Origin: Chitinophagaceae bacterium
GTDB taxonomy: Bacteria > Bacteroidota > Bacteroidia > Chitinophagales > Chitinophagaceae
Direction of reading: 5' to 3'
Assembly (NCBI GenBank): GCA_019752295.1
Contig: JAIEMK010000011.1
Location: 62,001-126,000, forward strand
Length of the DNA stretch: 64,000 bases
The translations under genes and the position numbers were made by a program. Numbering within the stretch: the stretch's first letter is position 1; every line of letters begins with the position of its first letter. The notes beneath the pieces are model-generated. The model ran no database searches and was not told the origin of the DNA. It worked only from the letters and a program-made list of their open reading frames with translations. Below, in pieces: positions 52,141 through 58,966 of this stretch.

Positions 52141-52246
52141 AGGCAAAAAAAAAGGCACTAAGTGATTAGTGCTCTCTCTAGTCGACTTGTCTACCCTCAG
52201 TTCGAACCAGATTATTATACAAATATGGTGCGCACTGATCTGGAAT
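52141..52246. other. structured non-coding segment at the island's right end
   Basis: Contains the hairpin GCACTAA, GTGA, TTAGTGC near 52155-52174, followed by CAGTTCGAACC, and the inverted repeat CCAGAT/ATCTGG, with the palindrome GTGCGCAC in the loop. The T-loop-like TTCGAA is reminiscent of a tRNA but no cloverleaf can be drawn. It may contain the promoter and 5' UTR of the NIPSNAP operon or an att-like region. Confidence 0.4.
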
Positions 52247-52285
52247 CTGTTGCTAACTGTATTGCAAAGACAAATTACGGCGAAA
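52247..52285 (+). repeat. 39-bp direct repeat R2, right copy
   Basis: Copy of 41449-41487 (31 identical bases, one mismatch, then GGCGAAA). It shares its last bases with the start of the right 61-bp repeat, so R2 and the 61-bp repeat are contiguous here. Confidence 0.8.
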
Positions 52286-52335
52286 AATTAATACTTATTC
52301 AGTTGTAAAAGAAACAATATTAAATATTTCTTTAC
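52275..52335 (+). repeat. 61-bp direct repeat, right boundary of the accessory island
   Basis: Identical to 41229-41289. Its last base falls in the stop codon of hutH on the minus strand (TAG, plus-strand 52335-52337). Confidence 0.9.
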
Positions 52336-53831
52336 TAAATTATTTTATACCCATTCATAAAATCGATCGCTTTAACCATATCGTCGTGTAATAAACGATC
52401 AATCTCATTAAAAGTTACTACTTTCCGAAAGCCTTCCATTAAAGCTTCTACCTGTGTGGAGCTTTTCAGCGGTCTGCGAAAATCCAGCGCCTGTGCGGCA
52501 CTCATCAGTTCGATAGCCAGTATTTTTTCTACATTCTTAATGACTCTTAAACATTTAGTTGCTCCATTTGCTCCCATACTTACATGGTCTTCCTGATTAT
52601 TTGAGGAAGAAATACTATCAACCGACGATGGAGTACTCAATTGTTTGTTTTCGCTTACAATACCAGCGGCAGTATACTGAGGAATCATAAATCCGGAGTT
52701 TAATCCCGGGTTCTTTACCAGAAACAAGGGTAATCCCCTTTGTCCGCTAATTAATTGATAGGTTCTTCTTTCAGAAATATTTCCCAATTCGCTCATCGCA
52801 ATCGACAAATAGTCTAAAACCAATGCCAGGGGTTGACCATGAAAATTACCGCCACTGACAATTAAATCATCTTCAGGAAAAATATTAGGATTATCTGTTA
52901 CTGAGTTTACTTCACGCATAAATACATTCAACACATGCTCAAAAGCACCTTTGGTAGCGCCATGAACCTGTGGTATACACCTGAATGAATAAGGATCCTG
53001 AACTTGTTTTTTGGGGCTTGCTGATATTTCGCTATTTGCTAAATAATTTCTAAGCGCTGTGGCAGTATCTACCTGACCTTTATGTGCCCTAATGGAATGG
53101 ATATGCGGATCTAGGGGCTCTTTGATGCAATCAAACGCATCGAACGACATGGCACTGATTAAATCGGCCATTGCGATCAGGTGTTCTGCTTTTTTTAAAC
53201 AATACAAGCCATAAGCGCTCATGAATTGGGTTCCATTAATCAAAGCCAAGCCTTCTTTGCTTTGTAGTTGAATGGGTTGCCAGTTGAATTTCTTTAAAAC
53301 TGTTTCAGACATTAATTTTTCGCCCCGATGCATTACTTCGCCAAGCCCGATTAAAGGCAAACTTAAATGACTCAACGGCGCCAGATCACCTGATGCACCC
53401 AACGATCCTTGTGTATAGATAACAGGCAGCACATCATTGTTAAACATGTCGATCAAACGCTTAACCGTATCAATTTGCACACCACTATTGCCATAACTCA
53501 AAGATTTTACTTTGAGCATTAACATGAGTTTTACAATATCTGCCGGAACTTCTTCTCCCAAGCCACAGGCATGTGAAACCAAAAGGTTATACTGTAATTG
53601 TTCAATTGAGTCAGCGTCAATTTGTACGTTTTGCAAAAAGCCAAAACCAGTGTTGATACCATAAAATAAATTCTTACCATCTTGCATCTTACTGTCGAGA
53701 TAGGTTCTGCATGCCACTATCCGTTCATGTGCATCGAAGCTGATAGAAAGTTGCTGATCAAAATCTAATAAATGTTTGATTTGTTCGAAATACAACCAAT
53801 TCCTGTCTAGCGGAAGATAATTATAACTCAT
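52335..53831 (-). CDS. hutH: histidine ammonia-lyase (aromatic amino acid lyase family)
   Basis: The 498-residue protein has the MIO-forming Ala-Ser-Gly triad (residues 146-148 in QGSLGASGDLAPLSHLSLPL), the catalytic Tyr near YGINTGFG and the SH pair in LLVSHACG, as in HAL. Later landmarks are ALINGTQFMSAYGLYCL and NDNPNIF-type VTDNPNIFPEDD. It deaminates histidine to urocanate. No hutU, hutI or hutG is near, so it might act alone; a tyrosine or phenylalanine lyase, as in Bacteroidota pigment pathways, cannot be excluded. The stop lies exactly at the edge of the island's right repeat. Confidence 0.85.
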   Translation of the reverse strand: MSYNYLPLDRNWLYFEQIKHLLDFDQQLSISFDAHERIVACRTYLDSKMQDGKNLFYGINTGFGFLQNVQIDADSIEQLQYNLLVSHACGLGEEVPADIVKLMLMLKVKSLSYGNSGVQIDTVKRLIDMFNNDVLPVIYTQGSLGASGDLAPLSHLSLPLIGLGEVMHRGEKLMSETVLKKFNWQPIQLQSKEGLALINGTQFMSAYGLYCLKKAEHLIAMADLISAMSFDAFDCIKEPLDPHIHSIRAHKGQVDTATALRNYLANSEISASPKKQVQDPYSFRCIPQVHGATKGAFEHVLNVFMREVNSVTDNPNIFPEDDLIVSGGNFHGQPLALVLDYLSIAMSELGNISERRTYQLISGQRGLPLFLVKNPGLNSGFMIPQYTAAGIVSENKQLSTPSSVDSISSSNNQEDHVSMGANGATKCLRVIKNVEKILAIELMSAAQALDFRRPLKSSTQVEALMEGFRKVVTFNEIDRLLHDDMVKAIDFMNGYKII

Positions 53832-53928
53832 AGGGCAATTGATTAAAAAATACAGTTTACTTTGAAAACACAGTCACCAGATTGCGAATGTCGATATTTA
53901 TTAAATGCAATTAAAAATAAAGGAACAT

Positions 53929-55188
53929 TTATTTAGCCATCTCGTTCTCAAAAATATTCCAGAATTTTTTTACGCGGGCTGTCCAAGAATTTTGTAATGC
54001 CAGTTCTAGTCGTTCCTGAATTTTTTGCGATGAATTCTCGTGCAATGCCAGATCGATTGCGTCAAGAAATTCATCGTGCGTATCTCTTATATATGCCACT
54101 TTTTCAAAGGATCTCACATCTTCTGAGAAGCTGATTGAAATGATGGGTTTACCCGCTGATAAATGTTCGTTGATCTTCAGCGGATATACGCTTTTGGTAG
54201 TAATGCATTTTAAAAACGGGATAATGGTACAGTCGAAATACTGCAGGTAATTTGGAATCTCTGAAATTTTCTTAGGGCCTGTAAAAACGATATTGCTCAA
54301 TTTATCTAATCCAAGTCTGATATGTTCTTTCGTTTGAATGGGGCCTACCAGAACAATTGTTTTATCGGGATTTCGTGAAGCTATTTTTTTTAACAACTCA
54401 AAGTCCATTCTGAATTCAATACTTCCGGTATATCCTATAATGGGAGTATTGATCGATTGAAGTTCTACAGGTTTGCGAAGTTTTTCTCTACTAGCTTTGC
54501 CAAAGAGTTCGTTGTCGGCAGCATTCGGAAGATAAAATACTTTTGAAGAAATTGCAGACTTTAGTTTAACCAATTCCGAAGACGTACATAGCGTGTAATC
54601 GAAGTTTGCGATACAGTAATCTTCCATAAATAACCCGTGCTTTTGTGAATAGGGCACTTCCGAAAAATTGTCGAGGCAATAATAAATCGATTTTACAGGT
54701 TTAAGTTTTTTGGGGAGGTCATTTAAAAAAAATGGGTCTGAGAAATTAATAAAGATGAAATCTTTGATCCCATATTTTTTGATGCATTTTTTTATTGCCC
54801 TGGTAACGATCATATCATTTACTGTCAACAAACTATTATACACAAATCCCCGGGGTAAAAAATTAATGGGCAAGGTTAAGGGTGTAGTAATTACAGTTAG
54901 GTCTCCGGAGAATCCATGATGTTTTGAAAAAAGATTTTTACCGAATGCCAAAGCCCGCTTATAACTTGCCGGCTTATGATCCATAGCAGATCCCATAAAG
55001 TCCTTCCACGAATAAGGATGATCAATCAGGAATACTCTATTTTTTTTTGCAAATTCTTTGGCCAAAAACAATCCTGTAGAAGCTACGAATGAGTCAGATC
55101 TGGAAAGCGACAAACAAATGATATCTATCGAGGAGTGGTCTTTCGCGTCAAAATCAGATACAATATCCGATTGGTTAAGTGAATCCAA
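53929..55188 (-). CDS. glycosyltransferase, GT-B fold (GT4-like)
   Basis: The 419-residue protein has no signal peptide. The C-terminal half matches GT-B glycosyltransferases: IIGYTGSIEFRMDFELLKKI, KTIVLVGPIQTKEHI, LSNIVFTGPKKISEIPNYLQ and YPLKINEHLSAGKPIISI, the last corresponding to the donor-binding ExxxxG/AKP region. It follows the GT2 gene by 74 bases on the same strand. Donor and acceptor are unknown; it probably acts on a surface polysaccharide or glycolipid. It lies close to hutH but on its own. Confidence 0.85.
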   Translation of the reverse strand: MDSLNQSDIVSDFDAKDHSSIDIICLSLSRSDSFVASTGLFLAKEFAKKNRVFLIDHPYSWKDFMGSAMDHKPASYKRALAFGKNLFSKHHGFSGDLTVITTPLTLPINFLPRGFVYNSLLTVNDMIVTRAIKKCIKKYGIKDFIFINFSDPFFLNDLPKKLKPVKSIYYCLDNFSEVPYSQKHGLFMEDYCIANFDYTLCTSSELVKLKSAISSKVFYLPNAADNELFGKASREKLRKPVELQSINTPIIGYTGSIEFRMDFELLKKIASRNPDKTIVLVGPIQTKEHIRLGLDKLSNIVFTGPKKISEIPNYLQYFDCTIIPFLKCITTKSVYPLKINEHLSAGKPIISISFSEDVRSFEKVAYIRDTHDEFLDAIDLALHENSSQKIQERLELALQNSWTARVKKFWNIFENEMAK

Positions 55189-55262
55189 AATGACTTCGTA
55201 TTAATTGTATTTAAAATGTAAATGTAATCAATCTGCACAACTCATTGTGCTTTTAAGAACAA

Positions 55263-56030
55263 TCATCTAAATAAATAGTCCATATTGAATTTCAAAAACC
55301 GATAGGTTTCACGAATCAGAAAAACAAAATAATTATTACTTTCCCTAAGCCAATTTCTTTTAAAAGTACTAGGTTCTGCCACCGTATTCTCCTGACTAAA
55401 CACTTCTTTAAATGCATCATAATACATAGCTTTCCCCTTTTTCTGCAGAAACTTCATCATCATTTTATATTCTCCTACTTCTACATTTGCGCCTTCCAGA
55501 TAGGGGCCGAATTTTTCTTTGAAATTATTTCTTTGCAAATGCGGATGATCACTGTAATAGTAGAATTTATTGTACCCCCAATACCAAATTTTAAATTTCA
55601 TTTCAGAGAAACCATCACGGTAAGGTTTAAGATAAGGGTATTTAAAGTAAGCATAGAAGCGAACCATATCCATATCAGATCGCTCCTTAACGATCTCTAC
55701 AGCATTTTTGAATACCAACGGGAAGGAAGGAAGTGGAATAAAATCTTCCTGCACATACAAGGTAAAGGGAGTTTGAATTGCGTCCAGTCCTTTGTTGATA
55801 TTATTACCCAGCCCTTTGTTTACAGGCGCAGTTACTACCTCAAAATCATATGTTTTCTGCAAATTGCTCATATAAGCAAGATGCTCTTCTTTACTAGCAT
55901 CATCGCTCACAATAATCTTCTCAAACGAACAATTCAATGCGGCAAAACCCTTCAGCAATCGCTCTAAGGATTTGCTGCGATTATAGTGGGTAATCAACAA
56001 GGTCACGCCTTCAAAATGGTAATCCAGCAT
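55263..56030 (-). CDS. glycosyltransferase family 2
   Basis: The 255-residue protein has the GT-A start VTLLITHYNRSKSLERLLKG and IIVSDDASKEEH (the first DD). Next come APVNKGLGNNINKGLDAIQT and the QEDFIPLP segment, in which the ED takes the place of the DxD metal site. The C-terminal part is amphipathic. Enzymes of this family transfer sugars onto lipid- or protein-linked acceptors. The substrate is unknown. It lies 74 bases upstream of the GT-B gene on the same strand, so the two likely cooperate. Confidence 0.85.
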   Translation of the reverse strand: MLDYHFEGVTLLITHYNRSKSLERLLKGFAALNCSFEKIIVSDDASKEEHLAYMSNLQKTYDFEVVTAPVNKGLGNNINKGLDAIQTPFTLYVQEDFIPLPSFPLVFKNAVEIVKERSDMDMVRFYAYFKYPYLKPYRDGFSEMKFKIWYWGYNKFYYYSDHPHLQRNNFKEKFGPYLEGANVEVGEYKMMMKFLQKKGKAMYYDAFKEVFSQENTVAEPSTFKRNWLRESNNYFVFLIRETYRFLKFNMDYLFR

Positions 56031-56382
56031 ATTGCTTATTTAAATTTTAATCAGCCATATTACTTAATAAAATAAATCCCAACTAAATTATCTAAGCCAA
56101 TCGTATGATTATACCCTTTCTTCTAAATATTTTATTTAACCGATCGCTACTTCGCAGAAACGAAAAAATGGAAACTTAATTGCCCAAGCTGTTCAATGAT
56201 ACAGAAAATCCAATATTTACATTTTACTTTTCATCACAATAGGCAGTCATATATCACAAACTGCATATGACTGCTCAATTCTACTTGCCTTTCAGTAGTT
56301 TTTATATTGTCGGGTTTGCAACCATCGGCTTTGTAATATATTCCAACAAGCAACAAAATAGTTATCAAAATAATTCGAAATT
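56031..56382. other. 352-base non-coding region upstream of hicA, with a hairpin
   Basis: No gene is supported. GCAGTCATAT (56243-56252) pairs with ATATGACTGC (56265-56274) across 12 bases, a stable 10-bp stem without a T tract. Confidence 0.45.
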
Positions 56383-56412
56383 GGTAACAAATATGTTACC
56401 TTGCATTGGCAA
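56383..56412 (+). promoter_or_regulatory. candidate HicB operator
   Basis: GGTAACA AATA TGTTACC at 56383-56400 is an 18-base perfect inverted repeat, directly followed by TTGC ATTG GCAA (56401-56412). It lies 10-40 bases before the hicA start. HicB-type antitoxins bind inverted repeats in their own promoters, so this is a likely operator. Confidence 0.6.
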
Positions 56413-56422
56413 GCTATAAAAC

Positions 56423-56608
56423 ATGAACTCAAAACAAGTTCTTCTCCTTCTAAAAAAAGATGGTTGGGAAATGAAGGAACAAAAGGGCTCACATGGCCAG
56501 TTCGTTCATCCAACAAAAAAGGGAAAAGTAACTGTACCAATTCATGGCAAGGATGAAATTCCTCCAAAAACATTAAACTCAATTTTTAAGCAAGCTGGGT
56601 TGAAATAG
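56423..56608 (+). CDS. hicA: HicA-family toxin (mRNA interferase)
   Basis: The 61-residue protein has the HicA double-stranded-RNA-binding-like fold: MNSKQVLLLLKKDGWEMKEQ, then KGSHGQFVHPTKKGKVTVP, with the catalytic His in GSHGQFVHP, and ending PPKTLNSIFKQAGLK. HicA cleaves mRNA and tmRNA. It is immediately followed by its antitoxin gene at 56642 (33-base gap) and preceded by an inverted-repeat operator. Confidence 0.9.
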   Translation: MNSKQVLLLLKKDGWEMKEQKGSHGQFVHPTKKGKVTVPIHGKDEIPPKTLNSIFKQAGLK

Positions 56609-56641
56609 CTCATTGCTTTATTCATAAAACTTTAAACTAAA

Positions 56642-57061
56642 ATGCAAAACAAAATCGCACTCGTAATCGAAAGCTCTTCGGCTAACTCCATCTTTGGGAG
56701 GGTCAGTTATGAGGATAACTTAATTGTTGATTCAGCTCCAAACTTGGAAGCTCTGGCAAAAAAAATGAAAAAACTTTTAAAAGATTTTCACCACTTAAAA
56801 CCAGAATCAATCGAATTTGAAATACAGTACGACATTACCGGGCTATTCGATTCAAAGAATTATTTAAATGCCACTGCCGTAGCCGAAAAAGCTGGTATAA
56901 GTAAGGGCATGATGAGACAATATACATCCGGTAAAAAATACCTATCGCATGAAAGAGCTATTTTGATTCAAAAAACGATACATGATTTAGGTAAGGATTT
57001 GCAACAAACTAAACTTGCAATACCCATCAGAAAACGAGAATTACAAGCCATGTTAATGTAA
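56642..57061 (+). CDS. hicB: HicB-family antitoxin with C-terminal HTH
   Basis: The 139-residue protein has an N-terminal partially degraded RNase-H-like HicB domain (IALVIESSSANSIFGRVSY, then LEALAKKMKKLLKDFHHLKP) and a C-terminal helix-turn-helix (NATAVAEKAGISKGMMRQYT, residues about 80-100) that can bind the upstream operator. It neutralises HicA and represses the operon. The gene ends 2 bases before a bidirectional terminator shared with the oppositely transcribed tRNA. Confidence 0.88.
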   Translation: MQNKIALVIESSSANSIFGRVSYEDNLIVDSAPNLEALAKKMKKLLKDFHHLKPESIEFEIQYDITGLFDSKNYLNATAVAEKAGISKGMMRQYTSGKKYLSHERAILIQKTIHDLGKDLQQTKLAIPIRKRELQAMLM

Positions 57062-57084
57062 AACCCCCGATTTCTCGAGGGTTT
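57061..57084. terminator. shared terminator between hicB and tRNA-Arg(UCU)
   Basis: AAACCC at 57061-57066 pairs with GGGTTT at 57079-57084, with CGA/TCG inside and one mismatch, around a 4-base loop. T- or A-rich sequence lies on both sides, fitting transcription from both directions. Confidence 0.65.
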
Positions 57085-57098
57085 CATTTGCATCTCTG

Positions 57099-57172
<74 letters not shown>

Positions 57173-57245
57173 GAAATATGTTCCTCAACTTTCATGACCT
57201 TCCCGATTTAGATCGGGATGCTCTATCCAACTGAGCTACCGAACC
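57173..57245 (-). pseudogene. decayed tRNA with a CUA-like loop, directly upstream of tRNA-Arg(UCU)
   Basis: The first 27 nt (57245 to 57219) are identical to the start of tRNA-Arg(UCU): acceptor strand, D arm and A26. An anticodon arm TCCCG/CGGGA follows with an 8-nt loop ATCTAAAT, where U33-CUA-A37 could be read as a CUA anticodon. The variable loop AGGTC and two more bases still match, but no T arm can be drawn and the 3' strand does not pair with the acceptor. The span is 73 nt, tRNA-sized, so this is a decayed tandem duplicate. It was not counted as functional. Confidence 0.75.
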
Positions 57246-57286
57246 AAAACAACCAATTCTTCAGGTGTTTTCTATCTGAAGGGCCG

Positions 57287-57318
57287 CAAAAATAAATTTT
57301 AATTAGTTTGCAGCCAAA
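57287..57318 (-). promoter_or_regulatory. promoter for the tRNA-Arg(UCU) unit
   Basis: On the minus strand TTTG (57318-57315), a 20-base spacer, and TATTTTTG (57294-57287) match the Bacteroidota promoter. The start would be near 57280, about 35 bases before the decayed tRNA. It lies in the leader of the divergent ung gene. Confidence 0.7.
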
Positions 57319-57331
57319 ACCATTTACAACA

Positions 57332-58012
57332 ATGTCGGTAAAAATTGAAGAAAGTTGGAAAGAACTGTTGAAAGAAAGCTTTGAAAAATCCTATTTTTTG
57401 CAGATTATTGAACACTTAAAAGCCGAAAAAGCAACGAATACCATCATTTATCCCCCAGGAAGCAAAATTTTTTATGCTTTTGAAAAAACACCTTTCACGA
57501 AAGTAAAACTGGTGATTTTGGGGCAGGACCCCTATCACGGACCCGGGCAAGCACACGGATTAAGCTTTTCGGTACCTGCTGGCATTGCAATTCCACGGTC
57601 GCTACAAAACATCTTTAAAGAGCTACAATCCGATATCGGCCTGAAGATTCCCGTGAGCGGCGATCTTTCGCCCTGGGCAGAGCAAGGCGTACTTTTGTTA
57701 AATGCAAGCCTCACTGTTCGAGCCAATGAACCTGCAAGCCACGCTCAAATTGGATGGTTGCAGTTTACAGATCATGTGATCAGAAAATTGTCGGAAGAAA
57801 AACAGCACCTGGTTTTTTTATTGTGGGGGAAATTTGCGCAGGACAAACAAAATTTGATAGATTCTTCGAAACATTTAATACTTAAGGCTGCGCACCCTTC
57901 GCCATTCAGTGCTGACAGGGGATTTTTTGGCTGCAAACATTTTAGTAAAGCAAATGAATATTTAATGCATCAAGGATTTGAACCAATTGACTGGAGTCTG
58001 GGCAACAGCTAA
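57332..58012 (+). CDS. ung: uracil-DNA glycosylase
   Basis: The roughly 226-residue protein contains GQDPYHGPGQAHGLSFSV (catalytic Asp66), WAEQGVLLLNASLTVRANEP, LLWGKFAQDK and the HPSPFSADRGFFGCKHFSK motif. It removes uracil from DNA. The ATG at 57332 gives a length near the usual 225-230; an in-frame TTG eight codons upstream is rejected. The promoter for the opposite tRNA lies just upstream. The acyltransferase gene begins about 49 bases after its stop. Confidence 0.95.
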   Translation: MSVKIEESWKELLKESFEKSYFLQIIEHLKAEKATNTIIYPPGSKIFYAFEKTPFTKVKLVILGQDPYHGPGQAHGLSFSVPAGIAIPRSLQNIFKELQSDIGLKIPVSGDLSPWAEQGVLLLNASLTVRANEPASHAQIGWLQFTDHVIRKLSEEKQHLVFLLWGKFAQDKQNLIDSSKHLILKAAHPSPFSADRGFFGCKHFSKANEYLMHQGFEPIDWSLGNS

Positions 58013-58061
58013 ACAGATTCAAAGAAAATTAAGATATTGCACCCGTTTCATCATAAGCACC

Positions 58062-58817
58062 ATGAAAAAAAAGAAGCAGCAAGAAGGAATTTTAGTAAAC
58101 ATATTTGCGAGGATTTGGGCATTTTGGGGCTTGATTAGTTTTGCAGTAACTTTTTTAATCATCATCATCCCATCCTTGCTTACCAAACTAATCAAAGACC
58201 CCAAAGGCATGTGGTGGTTTATTAGCATTGCAAGGGGATGGCAATGGGTTTGGCTGCATATGATTGGGTGCCCCGTTTCGGTAAAAGGAAAAGAAAAATT
58301 TAAAAAGGGAGAAACTTATGTAGTCACTTGTAATCATAATGCTTTGCTCGATGTTCCTTTATCAGCACCTTTTATTCCGGGTCCCAATCAAACTATTGCA
58401 AAAAAAGAATTTACCAAAGTTCCCTTATTTGGATTTTATTATGCCAGGGGTTCTGTTTTGGTAGATCGAAATAGCGATGCCAGCAGGAGAAAAAGTTTTG
58501 AAGACATGAAAGCCGCTCTCAGAAAGGGTTTCCACATGTGCATATTTCCGGAGGGAACACGCAACAAAACAAAAGAGCCTTTAAAACAATTCTATGATGG
58601 CGCATTTAAACTGGCGGTGGATACAAAAACGCAGGTAATTCCTGCAGTGATTTTACATACCAAAAAAGCAATGCCTGTACACAAAAGTTTTTGGCTCATG
58701 CCCCACCCTGTTGAGATACATTTTCTGGATCCTATTTCACCTGAAAATCTGACTTCAAAAGAATTAAGAGACAAAGTTTTTGAAGTAATGAAGAATTACT
58801 ACCTGACTCATGAATAA
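58062..58817 (+). CDS. plsC: lysophospholipid acyltransferase (1-acyl-glycerol-3-phosphate acyltransferase type)
   Basis: The roughly 251-residue protein has an N-terminal membrane helix (about 16-38) and the acyltransferase motifs CNHNALLDVPL (HxxxxD at 92-97) and FPEGTRNKTKEPL (about 162-174). It acylates lysophosphatidic acid or a related glycerolipid. The ATG at 58062 precedes the KKKKQQEG membrane-proximal region; the earlier in-frame Met (57978) would lie inside the ung coding region and is rejected. It likely forms an operon with ung. Confidence 0.88.
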   Translation: MKKKKQQEGILVNIFARIWAFWGLISFAVTFLIIIIPSLLTKLIKDPKGMWWFISIARGWQWVWLHMIGCPVSVKGKEKFKKGETYVVTCNHNALLDVPLSAPFIPGPNQTIAKKEFTKVPLFGFYYARGSVLVDRNSDASRRKSFEDMKAALRKGFHMCIFPEGTRNKTKEPLKQFYDGAFKLAVDTKTQVIPAVILHTKKAMPVHKSFWLMPHPVEIHFLDPISPENLTSKELRDKVFEVMKNYYLTHE

Positions 58818-58878
58818 TAAACAGGAAACAATTTTTCATCGAATCAAGCTTTTCCCACCCCGCGGCACTGCGTGCGCA

Positions 58879-58904
58879 CCCCTCCCAAACATGTTTGGGA
58901 GGGG
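58879..58904. repeat. 26-bp perfect palindrome
   Basis: CCCCTCCCAAACA and its reverse complement TGTTTGGGAGGGG abut with no loop. It lies between the acyltransferase and the LptD-like gene, which converge. Three tandem TTTTGAC units follow at 58943-58963. A mobile hairpin or bidirectional terminator are the options. Confidence 0.6.
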
Positions 58905-58966
58905 AAATATTTCTTTTACCTTTTATTTTTTATTCTCTTCTATTTTGACTTTTGACTTTTGACTTA

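Larger units (their letters stand above)
41229..52335. mobile_element. 11-kb accessory island bounded by 61-bp direct repeats
   Basis: The interval carries susC, susD, an amidase, a decayed S9 peptidase, a short secreted ORF, a TolB-like protein and a NIPSNAP protein. The flanks are otherwise two adjacent chromosomal genes: the 40614-41135 gene and hutH, both minus. Recombination between the two repeats would remove the cargo and leave the secreted-protein leader joined directly to the hutH 3' end, which is probably the ancestral arrangement. No integrase or transposase gene is visible inside, so the mechanism is unknown. Transposon-like inverted tips and a second direct repeat lie near the ends. 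Confidence 0.65.

Noticed and set aside
52141..52246. A tRNA remnant at the island boundary
   Set aside because: Only a GTTCGAACC string is tRNA-like; no acceptor, D or anticodon arms can be drawn.
57173..57245. A functional amber-suppressor tRNA
   Set aside because: The T arm and the 3' acceptor strand do not pair, so it cannot be a working tRNA as it stands. It is listed as a decayed copy.
57978..58061. Longer N-terminus for the acyltransferase
   Set aside because: The upstream in-frame Met lies within the ung coding sequence, and the membrane helix begins right after the ATG at 58062.
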